In this document: positions 33,709 through 41,568 of the stretch, in pieces | How positions within the stretch are numbered: position 1 is the stretch's first letter | How the letters are laid out: each line of letters begins with the position of its first letter | DNA from: Candidatus Nitrosotenuis chungbukensis | GTDB taxonomy: Archaea > Thermoproteota > Nitrososphaeria > Nitrososphaerales > Nitrosopumilaceae | DNA length: 64,000 nt | Reading direction: 5' to 3' | Assembly (NCBI RefSeq): GCF_000685395.1 | Contig: NZ_AVSQ01000015.1 | Span: 140,442-204,441 of the forward strand | Notes under the pieces: model-generated | What the model was told of the DNA's origin: nothing | The model's input: only the letters and a program-made list of their open reading frames with translations | The model's database searches: none | Position numbers and translations under genes: made by a program

Positions 33709-34443
33709 ATGTCACTTGAAATAATTCCAGTTATCACAAATAAGGAAATTAAGAAAGGCGACGATCTGGTAAAAATTTTCACGTCATCCTACAAGGGCTT
33801 GTCAGATGGTGACGTTATCGTGGTGTCGCAAAAAGTGGTATCAAAACAAGAAGGGCAATTAGTTGAATTGTCCGGCGTAATCCCGTCTCTTCTTGCCGTT
33901 GGGATTGCAGCCGAGTATGAGAAGGATCCAAGGCTGATCGAAGTTATCCTCCACGAAACAAAAAGACTAGTTCGGATGGAAAACCGTATACTGATCACAG
34001 AAACAAGGCACGGCTTTATCTGTGCAAATGCCGGGGTTGATGAAAGTAATCTTCCGCAGGGATTTGCAGCAATGCTTCCTGAAAACCCCGACAAGTCTGC
34101 ATCCGACTTGCGCGTTAAACTGCAAGATGCAACTGGAAAAAAAATTGCGGTTTTGATAGCTGACACATTTGGCAGGCCGTTCCGTGAAGGCCAAACAAAC
34201 TGCGCAATCGGCGTATCTGGAATGAGACCGATTCATGATTATGCAGGAACAAAGGACACGTTTGGGAGGGTGTTGCGTATCACTGCCATTGCAGAAGCGG
34301 ATGAACTCTGCAGTGCGGCAGAACTTGTAATGAAGAAGACTAAGAATTGTCCATTTGTAATAGTTCGAAACTTTGATTTTAGCCCGTCTGACGATACGGT
34401 AAGGCCGTTAATTAGATCAGAAAAGACTGATCTCTTCAGGTAA
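33709..34443 (+). CDS. cofE: Coenzyme F420-0:L-glutamate ligase
   Basis: The 244-aa product matches archaeal CofE: DGDVIVVSQKVVSKQEGQL (residues about 34-52), HGFICANAGVDESNL (about 100-114), and IADTFGRPFREGQTNCAIG (about 148-166). It adds one or two glutamates to F420-0 using GTP, making the side chain of the deazaflavin cofactor F420. Ammonia-oxidising archaea have F420 and its dependent enzymes. Length and motifs fit. The PHP-domain gene follows 45 nt downstream on the same strand. Confidence 0.93.
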   Translation: MSLEIIPVITNKEIKKGDDLVKIFTSSYKGLSDGDVIVVSQKVVSKQEGQLVELSGVIPSLLAVGIAAEYEKDPRLIEVILHETKRLVRMENRILITETRHGFICANAGVDESNLPQGFAAMLPENPDKSASDLRVKLQDATGKKIAVLIADTFGRPFREGQTNCAIGVSGMRPIHDYAGTKDTFGRVLRITAIAEADELCSAAELVMKKTKNCPFVIVRNFDFSPSDDTVRPLIRSEKTDLFR

Positions 34444-34488
34444 CATAGAAAAAGGATTATAATAATAACAAAAAAAATTTCCAATTGA

Positions 34489-35406
34489 TTGAACTATCTA
34501 AAGACTGAACTGCACTGTCATAACAATTTCTCAAACTTTCATGTGGGCGAAGACGAGGCACCATATGACTGTGACATAACAATATCTGAGCAGCTAGAAA
34601 GATCGCATGCCCTTGGGCTTGATGCGCTTTTTGTAACAAACCACAACACTTTGAATGGCTATAGGCAAATTCTCGAATACAAAAATAACCATGCAAAATA
34701 CAAAAAGATCCAAATTTTGCCAGCAGAAGAAATCACGACTGACACCGGTGCACATGTGATAGCATATGGGATCTCAAGGGAAATCAGGGCAGGCCTTACG
34801 TTAGAAGAGATAATCGATGAAATCAGCAAACAAGACGCGGTGTCTTGTGCCCCGCACCCGTTTAGCCTGCTTGATGCTCTGAGAGAAAAGGCAAAGATGT
34901 GTGATCTAGTTGAGATTTTCAATAGCAATAACGTTGACGTGATATCAAATGCACGAGCAACCAAGTTTTCGCTTGACAATAACAAAATTGGCATCTCTGG
35001 AAGTGACTCGCACGTTCTTTCGACACTTGGAAGATGTGTAAATCTCGTCGAATCCGAAAACACGCTAGATGATGTACTGTATGCGATGAGGCATGGAAGA
35101 ATAACCATACAGAACACCGGCTATGCGCACGAAAAGGAAACACTAGAGCACATCAAGTACAAGATCAACAATTCAAAGGACTATCTTGCAGAATACATTC
35201 GAGAACATTATCCAAATTCACAATGGATGTTTTCATTGTTGCTCAAAATGTATTCCCTGAATCAAAACAGCTATCTCTGGTCGCTAATATACAAACTGTC
35301 TGTGTATCTGATGAAGCGAATATCAAAGAAAATCAATCTGCTTGATTATGATGCGTCTCCATTAAAGAATAGAAATATTGCCGATATGCTAAGGATGGCA
35401 ATCTGA
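34489..35406 (+). CDS. PHP-domain metal-dependent phosphoesterase
   Basis: The 305-aa protein from TTG 34489 (TATA-like TTATAATAATA about 28 nt upstream) has the PHP motifs in order: LHCHNNFS (His9, His11), VTNHNT, an acidic residue in LPAEEIT, AHVIAYG, HPF and GSDSH. The PHP domain covers residues 1-210. The C-terminal 95 residues are helical and have no name I recognise. Related archaeal and bacterial proteins hydrolyse nucleoside phosphates or RNA ends with a tri-metal centre. Its substrate is unknown. Confidence 0.82.
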   Translation: MNYLKTELHCHNNFSNFHVGEDEAPYDCDITISEQLERSHALGLDALFVTNHNTLNGYRQILEYKNNHAKYKKIQILPAEEITTDTGAHVIAYGISREIRAGLTLEEIIDEISKQDAVSCAPHPFSLLDALREKAKMCDLVEIFNSNNVDVISNARATKFSLDNNKIGISGSDSHVLSTLGRCVNLVESENTLDDVLYAMRHGRITIQNTGYAHEKETLEHIKYKINNSKDYLAEYIREHYPNSQWMFSLLLKMYSLNQNSYLWSLIYKLSVYLMKRISKKINLLDYDASPLKNRNIADMLRMAI

Positions 35407-35552
35407 CTGTCTACACAACAACCTGATCTGGAATGCGTCTTCGTCATGCAATGCCAACTGTTTTAAAAACTTAATCTAAGCTAATTCTGTTAATGTTTCG
35501 TTACTACATAAAATAGATTTTAATATGACAAACAAGCCTTTGACAAATATCG

Positions 35553-35786
35553 ATGAGTGCAACGACTAAAAAACTAGATGCGCGTGGATTGTTCTGCCCG
35601 GAACCTGTATTTAGAACAAAGATTGAGGTTGAGAAAATGCAAGTAGGTGAAACACTGACTGTTCTTGCAGATGATCCAAACGCTGAGGAAGACATATCAC
35701 GGTGGGTCAAGCGAACCGGACACGAACTCCTGTCTCTTCAAAAAAGAGATACCGAATTAGAATTTTCAATTAAAAAGGTGAAATAG
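35553..35786 (+). CDS. TusA-like sulfur carrier protein
   Basis: This 77-aa protein has the TusA/SirA signature LDARGLFCPEPVFRTK with Cys15, the persulfide-carrying cysteine in C-P-x-P. Two beta strands and two helices complete the domain. It shuttles sulfane sulfur between sulfurtransferases. The next gene, a cysteine synthase, begins 3 nt after its stop, so both are surely co-transcribed. A TATA-like TTTTAATATG (about 35516-35526) lies roughly 30 nt upstream of the ATG. The pairing suggests the sulfur delivered by TusA feeds or is drawn from cysteine synthesis. Confidence 0.9.
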   Translation: MSATTKKLDARGLFCPEPVFRTKIEVEKMQVGETLTVLADDPNAEEDISRWVKRTGHELLSLQKRDTELEFSIKKVK

Positions 35787-35789
35787 TTA

Positions 35790-36788
35790 GTGGCAACCAA
35801 AGTTCTGACTGATGCAGACATCCTAAACAGAATTGGGAATACTCCGCTTGTAAAGCTAGAATCGTTATCAACTGGCAAAGTAAATTATTATGCAAAACTG
35901 GAAAGCCACAATCCGTTTGGCTCCGTAAAGGATAGGGCGGCATATTGGATGATTAAGGATGCCGAAGAAAAAGGCAGGCTAAAACGAGGCGAGACAATAA
36001 TCATAGAGCCAACATCTGGAAACACGGGCATAGCCCTTACTGGAATTGCAAGCATCCTTGGATACAAAGTTGAAATAGTTATTCCAGAAAAAGCAAGCGA
36101 AGAAACAAAAAAGATAATCTCAGACCTTGGTGCCACAATCCACCAAACAAGTGATGATCTGTGTCCAAAGGTCGGCGCTGGAACTGATCAAAGCATTGCA
36201 CTCGCTACGTCAATTGCATCCTCACGACCTGACAAGTATTTCTCACCAAACCAGTATTCAAATGAGGCAAATTACATGGGCCATTACAAGGGAACAGGAC
36301 CCGAAATCTGGAAGCAGACGGAAGGGCGGATAACTCATTTTTTCACAGGAGTCGGGACGGGAGGGACCGTCACTGGAATATCCGCTTTTCTCAAAGAGCA
36401 AAACCCCAAAGTTAAAACAATAGCGGTTCAACCACAACAAAACCACCTGATTCAGGGATTGCGCAACTTTGAAGAGTCTGCAAAGCCTGATCTGTTCCTA
36501 AGGCGAGAAAACGTTGTTGATGATTGGATAACAATAACAAACGAACAAGCATTTGCAGCTGTCAAAGAAATATTCCAAAAAGAAAGACTGCTTGTTAGCC
36601 CATCGTCCGCCGCGGTTTATGCTGGAATGAAGAACTATCCTATCGACGAAGGACACGTGGTTGGAATTTTTGCAGATGATGGAAGAAAATTCAAGAGCCT
36701 ATATGCACAACAAAAGATTTTCACAGAAGGTGATTTCGATCTTGCCCTTAAGGAAGCAAAGCATCTTTCAAATATTGTCTATCTGTAA
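35790..36788 (+). CDS. Cysteine synthase family pyridoxal-phosphate enzyme
   Basis: The 332-aa enzyme from GTG 35790 has the PLP lysine in NPFGSVKDRAA, the phosphate-binding motif EPTSGNTGIAL and GVGTGGTVTG. The last motif SPSSAAV replaces the usual G-I-S-S-G-A of O-acetylserine sulfhydrylase. It makes cysteine from an activated serine (O-acetyl- or O-phosphoserine) and a sulfur donor. Archaea often use O-phosphoserine. Operon with tusA (3-nt gap) raises the possibility that the sulfur donor is protein-bound persulfide. A cystathionine beta-synthase type activity is an alternative. Confidence 0.85.
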   Translation: MATKVLTDADILNRIGNTPLVKLESLSTGKVNYYAKLESHNPFGSVKDRAAYWMIKDAEEKGRLKRGETIIIEPTSGNTGIALTGIASILGYKVEIVIPEKASEETKKIISDLGATIHQTSDDLCPKVGAGTDQSIALATSIASSRPDKYFSPNQYSNEANYMGHYKGTGPEIWKQTEGRITHFFTGVGTGGTVTGISAFLKEQNPKVKTIAVQPQQNHLIQGLRNFEESAKPDLFLRRENVVDDWITITNEQAFAAVKEIFQKERLLVSPSSAAVYAGMKNYPIDEGHVVGIFADDGRKFKSLYAQQKIFTEGDFDLALKEAKHLSNIVYL

Positions 36789-36789
36789 C

Positions 36790-37245
36790 CTACGCCTGAA
36801 TTTTACCTATCATTGTGTTTAGTGAAAATGGTTTTTCAAGAATTTCGACAGATTCTGGTACTGTTCCTGGTGCTTTAAGCAGGGAATTGATGTCGTAGGC
36901 AGAGGCAAAAATGATTCTCTGATTTGGCCTTTTGTCTAGAATTTCCTTCGCCACTTCAACTCCGCTTTTTTTAGGCATGTTGTTGTCTAGCAAGACCACG
37001 TCAAAGGGGTTTTTGTCTAGCGATTCAAATTCTGTTTTTGCAAGTTCCTGCGTATATTTTTCCAGACACTCTTGGCCGTCTCTTGCAACAGTTACACTGT
37101 GGCCGTTTTTTTCAAGTATTTTTGTGTACTGGGTAATAGTAAACGCATTGTCTTCTGCAACCAATATGTTTAGAGTCATTTTTAATTTTTCATTCGCGGA
37201 TTCATACATTAAGTTGAGTCTGTCTAAACTAGACGAACAATGCAT
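36790..37245 (-). CDS. CheY-like response regulator
   Basis: From ATG 37245 the product is 151 aa, or 129 aa from ATG 37179, the start that fits the receiver fold (MTLNILVAEDNA). The receiver domain has the acidic pair ED (near NILVAEDN), the phosphorylation Asp in VVLLDNNMP and the conserved Lys in ILEKPFSL. No output domain exists. It is encoded immediately after the histidine kinase gene with a TAATG overlap, which favours translation from the upstream ATG and shows coupling. It is surely the kinase's partner. Its receiver resembles that of the protein at 52039-52560 in the phrases RIIFASAY and KPFSL. Confidence 0.88.
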   Translation of the reverse strand: MHCSSSLDRLNLMYESANEKLKMTLNILVAEDNAFTITQYTKILEKNGHSVTVARDGQECLEKYTQELAKTEFESLDKNPFDVVLLDNNMPKKSGVEVAKEILDKRPNQRIIFASAYDINSLLKAPGTVPESVEILEKPFSLNTMIGKIQA

Positions 37246-38672
37246 TAATTGGTCAACGGATTGATGGTTTTTCTCTGTGCTAGCGGTATTGAAAACTCAA
37301 ATGTTGCTCCACCATCTTTGTTGTTTCGTGCAGTGATTCTGCCCCCATGCGCGGAAATTATTCCCTTGCACAAAAATAGCCCAAGGCCGTTGCCTCCCTG
37401 ATTTTCGCTCTCATGACCCTTTGTCACAAACTTGCCAAAAATATTTGGCAAAACCTCCTCTGGTATGCCAAGGCCAGTATCGCTTACCGTGATAAGAAAT
37501 TCGTTTGAACTCTTGCTAATCTCAGTCTTTATTCTAATTGTACCGTTTTCCGTAAATTTGATTGAATTGTTGATGATATTTCGAAGTACTTGTTCAATTC
37601 GTGTCCTGTCCAGTGTTATTTCGATATCGCCGTCTAGCTCTTCTACAATTCTGACGTTTTTGTTTAGTCCCGTCTTTAACATCCTAGTTGTCTCTAAAAT
37701 TAATTCGTTAATCCTGCATTTTTCTTGATATAATGTTAGACGATTACTTTCAATCCTAGTTACGTCAAGCACATCGTTTGCCAGGTTTTGTAGTTTTTTT
37801 GCAAGTGTCGTTACTCCGTCCCACGCCTCTTTCTGGTCGATGTCTCCTGACTGTGCAAGCTCTGCAAAGCCGAAGATTGGCTGAATGGGGCTTTTTAGTT
37901 CGTGAGACGCTATGCTTATGAAATCGTCTTTTAACTTGTCAAGATCACGAAGTTTTTTGTTTGCCTCCTGTAATTCTATGGTTTTTGATTCTATCTCTTT
38001 TTTTAGCTCAGCATTATTTTCATGCATGAAATGTCTAAGTGAAATTGCAATTATCCCTACAACTATCATGATTCCGATTTGTACTATGAGCCATCCGCGT
38101 TCATGACCCTCGATTGCATTAATCGATTGCTCGTTGAGTTTTTTAATCTCATTTGACGTGTTGTCTATTTTCTCCTTGAACTGGGTTTCCTTTAATGCAA
38201 TTTGTTTTAGTAGAAAATCACTTTGAGTGGAACTTAGCGAATCCTTTGCCATGTATTCAAACTCATTATGTGTTTGCTCAACGTCTAAGAACATTTTGTG
38301 AATCTGTTTAAAGTCATTGCCGTCTGCATCTGTCGGTGCCATATTGTATCCTGTCTCAGCTAGCTTTTTTCCTTGTGCTATGTTTGATTTTATGATGGTG
38401 TTGCTTGACCAAAATTCTTCTTTTGCAATGTCAGAATCCGTCTCTGATAGCTGTCCAGTTTTGATCTTTTCAAAATTTGCAACCTGATTTGCTTGGTGGT
38501 ACTTGATTTCGCCAAGAGTGTTTTGTAATGGCTCATATTCTTGTGATATGTTTATGATTTCATTACTGACTTTGGACATTTGATACGTGCCAAACAGGAT
38601 GGTAATTCCTAACAGTAGGATGATTATTCCGACCATGCCGCTGATCTTAAAGCTAGTCTTTCCGGCAAACAT
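37245..38672 (-). CDS. Membrane sensor histidine kinase
   Basis: The 475-aa protein has two membrane helices (about 12-30 and 195-213) enclosing an extracellular helical sensor of about 160 residues. A coiled-coil stretch (216-245) comes next instead of a clear HAMP domain. The HisKA domain has the phosphorylated His257 in SIASHELKSPIQPI. The HATPase domain has N-box NIINNSIKF, G1 DTGLGIPE (398-405) and G2 GGNGLGLF (426-433). It senses an unknown extracellular cue and phosphorylates the response regulator encoded directly downstream. The helical sensor resembles four-helix bundle or CHASE3-like modules. Confidence 0.92.
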   Translation of the reverse strand: MFAGKTSFKISGMVGIIILLLGITILFGTYQMSKVSNEIINISQEYEPLQNTLGEIKYHQANQVANFEKIKTGQLSETDSDIAKEEFWSSNTIIKSNIAQGKKLAETGYNMAPTDADGNDFKQIHKMFLDVEQTHNEFEYMAKDSLSSTQSDFLLKQIALKETQFKEKIDNTSNEIKKLNEQSINAIEGHERGWLIVQIGIMIVVGIIAISLRHFMHENNAELKKEIESKTIELQEANKKLRDLDKLKDDFISIASHELKSPIQPIFGFAELAQSGDIDQKEAWDGVTTLAKKLQNLANDVLDVTRIESNRLTLYQEKCRINELILETTRMLKTGLNKNVRIVEELDGDIEITLDRTRIEQVLRNIINNSIKFTENGTIRIKTEISKSSNEFLITVSDTGLGIPEEVLPNIFGKFVTKGHESENQGGNGLGLFLCKGIISAHGGRITARNNKDGGATFEFSIPLAQRKTINPLTN

Positions 38673-38755
38673 GCTATCGCCCTGAAAAACTGTTCATGCT
38701 TTTAGTTATTTTCTGGATTCTTTCTGTGAATGTTTGTTCGAGCTGAACAGACTTA

Positions 38756-39745
38756 CTATGCTTTGTTTTCAGTTAGGTATCTGTCAACATCAATTGCGGC
38801 CATGCATCCGTAGCCTGCCGCCGTAATTGCTTGTCTGTACCTGTGATCGTGGACGTCTCCTGCAGCAAACACTCCTTCAACGTTTGTCTTGGTGTGGTCT
38901 TTTAGAACGATGTATCCTTGGGAATCAAGATCTACCTGGTTTTCAAAAATCTTGGTGTTTGGAGTGTGACCTATTGCGACAAATATGCCGCCAGCTGTTA
39001 GCGTTGTAATCTCTCCAGTCTTTATGTTTTTTAATATCGCCTTTTGGACTTTTTGATCTCCTTGTATGTCTGTGATTTCGCTGTTCCAATGGAACTGTAT
39101 CTTTGGGTTGGCCATGGCTCTTTCTTGCATTACCTTGCTTGCTCTGAGCTGATCCCTTCTGTGTATCATGTGGACCCTGCTGCCAAATTTTGTCAAAAAC
39201 ATGCCCTCCTCAATAGCGGAATCTCCTCCACCGACTACCACTATTTCCTGATTTCTAAAAAATGGCCCATCACACGTGGCGCAATACGATACCCCCTTAC
39301 CCCCAAAGGTGGTCTCTCCAGGCAATCCCAATTTTTTTGGCGACGCACCGGTTGCAATAATTACTGCCCTGCACTCGTATTCCTCTGATGCGGTCAATAT
39401 CTTAAACGGTTTGTGTCTAAAGTCTACGTCGATAACCTCGTCATCGATTATCGCAGTTCCCATTCTTTCTGTTTGTTTTCTCATCGTTATCATAAGATCA
39501 GGGCCCATTATGCCGTCTGCGAACCCTGGATAGTTCTCAACATCTGTCGTGTTCATTAGCTGGCCGCCGGGCAAAATTCCTGATATTATCAAAGTATCGT
39601 ATCGTGCACGAGAGCAGTAAATTCCAGCCGTGTATCCTGCAGGGCCTGCGCCGATTATGATCACGTCGTACTTTGTTTTCTTTTTTTCTGGCTTACTTGG
39701 ACTGTCTCTTTCAATTAATACTGAGGAGCCAGCATCTGACATCAT
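38756..39745 (-). CDS. trxB: Thioredoxin reductase
   Basis: The 329-aa flavoenzyme has FAD motif IIGAGPAGYTAGIY (residues about 31-44), redox-active CATCDGPFF (Cys-Ala-Thr-Cys, at about 158-166), NADPH motif VVGGGDSAIEEG, and the C-terminal FAD motif GVFAAGDVHDHRYRQA. It passes electrons from NADPH to thioredoxin or similar carriers in the cytoplasm. A basic/serine-rich N-terminal extension of about 25 residues precedes the fold. It is 82 nt upstream of the histidine kinase gene, same strand. It lies 31 nt downstream of the thi4-linked gene. Confidence 0.93.
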   Translation of the reverse strand: MMSDAGSSVLIERDSPSKPEKKKTKYDVIIIGAGPAGYTAGIYCSRARYDTLIISGILPGGQLMNTTDVENYPGFADGIMGPDLMITMRKQTERMGTAIIDDEVIDVDFRHKPFKILTASEEYECRAVIIATGASPKKLGLPGETTFGGKGVSYCATCDGPFFRNQEIVVVGGGDSAIEEGMFLTKFGSRVHMIHRRDQLRASKVMQERAMANPKIQFHWNSEITDIQGDQKVQKAILKNIKTGEITTLTAGGIFVAIGHTPNTKIFENQVDLDSQGYIVLKDHTKTNVEGVFAAGDVHDHRYRQAITAAGYGCMAAIDVDRYLTENKA

Positions 39746-39776
39746 GAATATGAGTAAAAAATATCAACAATTTAAG

Positions 39777-40559
39777 TCATTCAAGGTGCGACGTCCAATT
39801 TTTTAGAATATCCGAATGTTTGCTGCAGAGTTTTCCAAATTCAATCTGTGAATACAAAAGATCACGCTGCCAATGAGCATTGTTTAATCTACAGTCTAAA
39901 AGATCACAAAACGATTCGCCCGTGATGTAATAGAATAATGCCTGTAGGCAGTACCCCTCAACTATTTTTCCAAGCCGCGAGTCATGATATTCCAAATACG
40001 TGCCTTGGTGCTTTTTTTTAATGGATTCGATGTTTAGGCCTTGTCCGTAATTTGTCATCAAATCCATATAGTATTGGCGCGGTTTTGCGGGCGCCTCGAT
40101 TATCCCAGTAGTTGAAATGATGGATGGGTTTGCGCCAATTAGCGCTCTCCCATGGTATCTGTAATCGCCGGAATCAAAAGTACAGGTAAGCTTGTTTGTG
40201 AAAATAAAATGAAAGTCTTCCGTGGTTAACTCGTCACTTGGTATCAAACTTGAGACTATTCTCTGAAATTCAAACCCGTCATAAAGCACGATGTTTTCAA
40301 CCTTGGACGTGTTCTGGAACGTCTGTTTTTCAAATTCCACCTCTTCATTGGCAGGTATATGCCTTTGAAACGGTTGGCGCACGTTGAAAATTCTGGATGA
40401 TGCAAGATCATATGCCGTTGCCTCTGTTGCGCTTTTGAAAATATTTTCTCGCCTTACCGTCTTGACGTGAAAAGTTTTTTGTAAAAAATCTGCCAGGTTG
40501 CTGATGGCTATTTCTGGGACGGAAGGTTCGTCGTATAGAAAAAGTCTAGATATTCTCAC
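39777..40559 (-). CDS. Uncharacterised protein next to thi4 (possibly DUF6775 type)
   Basis: The 260-aa protein is soluble and has no signal peptide. Visible landmarks are YRYHGRALIGANPSIISTTG, GIIEAPAKPRQYYMD and a C-terminal CRLNNAHWQRDLLY segment. I think these match an archaeal family sometimes described as putative metallopeptidases (DUF6775), but I cannot check. Several conserved His, Cys and Glu residues could bind a metal. It lies 7 nt after thi4 on the same strand, so it is probably co-transcribed and may assist thiamine synthesis or turnover of Thi4. This is context-based. Confidence 0.55.
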   Translation of the reverse strand: MRISRLFLYDEPSVPEIAISNLADFLQKTFHVKTVRRENIFKSATEATAYDLASSRIFNVRQPFQRHIPANEEVEFEKQTFQNTSKVENIVLYDGFEFQRIVSSLIPSDELTTEDFHFIFTNKLTCTFDSGDYRYHGRALIGANPSIISTTGIIEAPAKPRQYYMDLMTNYGQGLNIESIKKKHQGTYLEYHDSRLGKIVEGYCLQALFYYITGESFCDLLDCRLNNAHWQRDLLYSQIEFGKLCSKHSDILKNWTSHLE

Positions 40560-40566
40560 GTGATTA

Positions 40567-41385
40567 TTAGCTTCTGTTGAGTTCTTTTAGTTTTGCAGCC
40601 GTGATTTCAGCTGCCCTTTTTCCAGAAAACAACATCGAGCCAAACGTTGGTCCCATTCTTGGAAGACCGTGTGTTTCGGTAACTGACATTCCTGCAATTA
40701 CTAGTCCTGGGTAGATCTCGCCCGTATATTCTACAACTTTGTCCTCGCCGTCTTCGACCCACATTGGATTCATTCCCTTCCATTCTACAAGCTTCCTATC
40801 GACTAGTCTTTTTACCGCGACAGAGTCGTGGCCTGACGCATCAATTACCATTTTTGATTCAAGTGCTACTGGGTCTACGCACGTGATGTTCCTTGGTAGG
40901 GCAGAGACTGGCATCCAGTTGACAACTAGTCCTGACACTCTGCCGTATTTTAGGACGAGATCATCAAATTTAGTCAGATTGAGGAATTTTACTCCTGCAT
41001 CACACGTGGCTGCTATTAGCTTTGATACTGCGTGAGGACCAGCTGTAATGTATAGTCCGTCTGAGACTTTTTTGTATGGGACTCCTAGCTCATCCCACAC
41101 CTTTTGCGCCGGTGCACGTACTGTTACTGGGTTCATCATGTATCCTCCAAGCCAGTATCCTCCGCCTAGGTAGTTGTTCTGTTCTATGATCAGAACCTTG
41201 TAGCCCATGAGCGAAAGCTCGCGTCCAGCTGTGAGGCCTGCCGGACCCGCGCCTATGATTATTACATCTGATGTAATGTGATCTGTAAACACTGAGAAGA
41301 ATTCGTCTGCAATTGCCCTTGTTATCTGAGCTTCACTGACGTCTGTGAAAATTTTTGTCTTTTCTGTAACTGACGTACTTTGCAT
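40567..41385 (-). CDS. thi4: Thiamine thiazole synthase (Thi4) with active-site cysteine
   Basis: The 272-aa enzyme matches archaeal Thi4/ribulose-1,5-bisphosphate synthetase homologs. It has the NAD-binding motif DVIIIGAGPAGLTAGREL (about 40-57), the GGGYWLGGYMM loop, NITCVDPVALE with Cys169, and GHDS / ETHGLPRMGPTFGSML near the C-terminus. The cysteine just before V-D-P aligns with the sulfur-donating Cys205 of yeast THI4, and with the required Cys of Haloferax Thi4. Methanogen enzymes have His there and use free sulfide. The residue therefore predicts a suicidal, single-turnover sulfur donor. The gene has a TATA-like element at 41408-41420, about 27 nt upstream. Confidence 0.9.
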   Translation of the reverse strand: MQSTSVTEKTKIFTDVSEAQITRAIADEFFSVFTDHITSDVIIIGAGPAGLTAGRELSLMGYKVLIIEQNNYLGGGYWLGGYMMNPVTVRAPAQKVWDELGVPYKKVSDGLYITAGPHAVSKLIAATCDAGVKFLNLTKFDDLVLKYGRVSGLVVNWMPVSALPRNITCVDPVALESKMVIDASGHDSVAVKRLVDRKLVEWKGMNPMWVEDGEDKVVEYTGEIYPGLVIAGMSVTETHGLPRMGPTFGSMLFSGKRAAEITAAKLKELNRS

Positions 41386-41407
41386 GAATTTAGACCTGTT
41401 AGAACCA

Positions 41408-41420
41408 ATTAATAGTTTAT
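41408..41420 (-). promoter_or_regulatory. thi4: TATA-like element of thi4
   Basis: The AT-rich stretch AATTAATAGTTTA at 41408-41420 lies about 27 nt upstream of the thi4 ATG on the minus strand. It suits a leaderless thi4 transcript. The big palindrome 41438-41469 lies just beyond it. Confidence 0.4.
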
Positions 41421-41437
41421 TGTCAAAAACACGATTT

Positions 41438-41469
41438 CAGTATATGGTGAGTGAACCCACCATATACTG
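41438..41469. promoter_or_regulatory. 32-nt palindrome (12-bp arms, 8-nt spacer) between thi4 and the reductase gene
   Basis: CAGTATATGGTG (41438-41449) and CACCATATACTG (41458-41469) are exact reverse complements around AGTGAACC. The element sits in the 183-nt divergent intergenic region, 18 nt beyond the TATA-like box of thi4 and about 100 nt upstream of the reductase start. It could be an operator for a dimeric repressor that co-ordinates both genes, or a stable hairpin in the reductase leader RNA. No match is known to me. Confidence 0.5.
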
Positions 41470-41568
41470 CCGGTATGGTTACTTTGCTATGAATTCGGTT
41501 GAAAATTCCGAGAAAAAAAGCTTTTGCAGATCTGATTAGGCGGCACTAATCTCAATAAATCCAATAAA

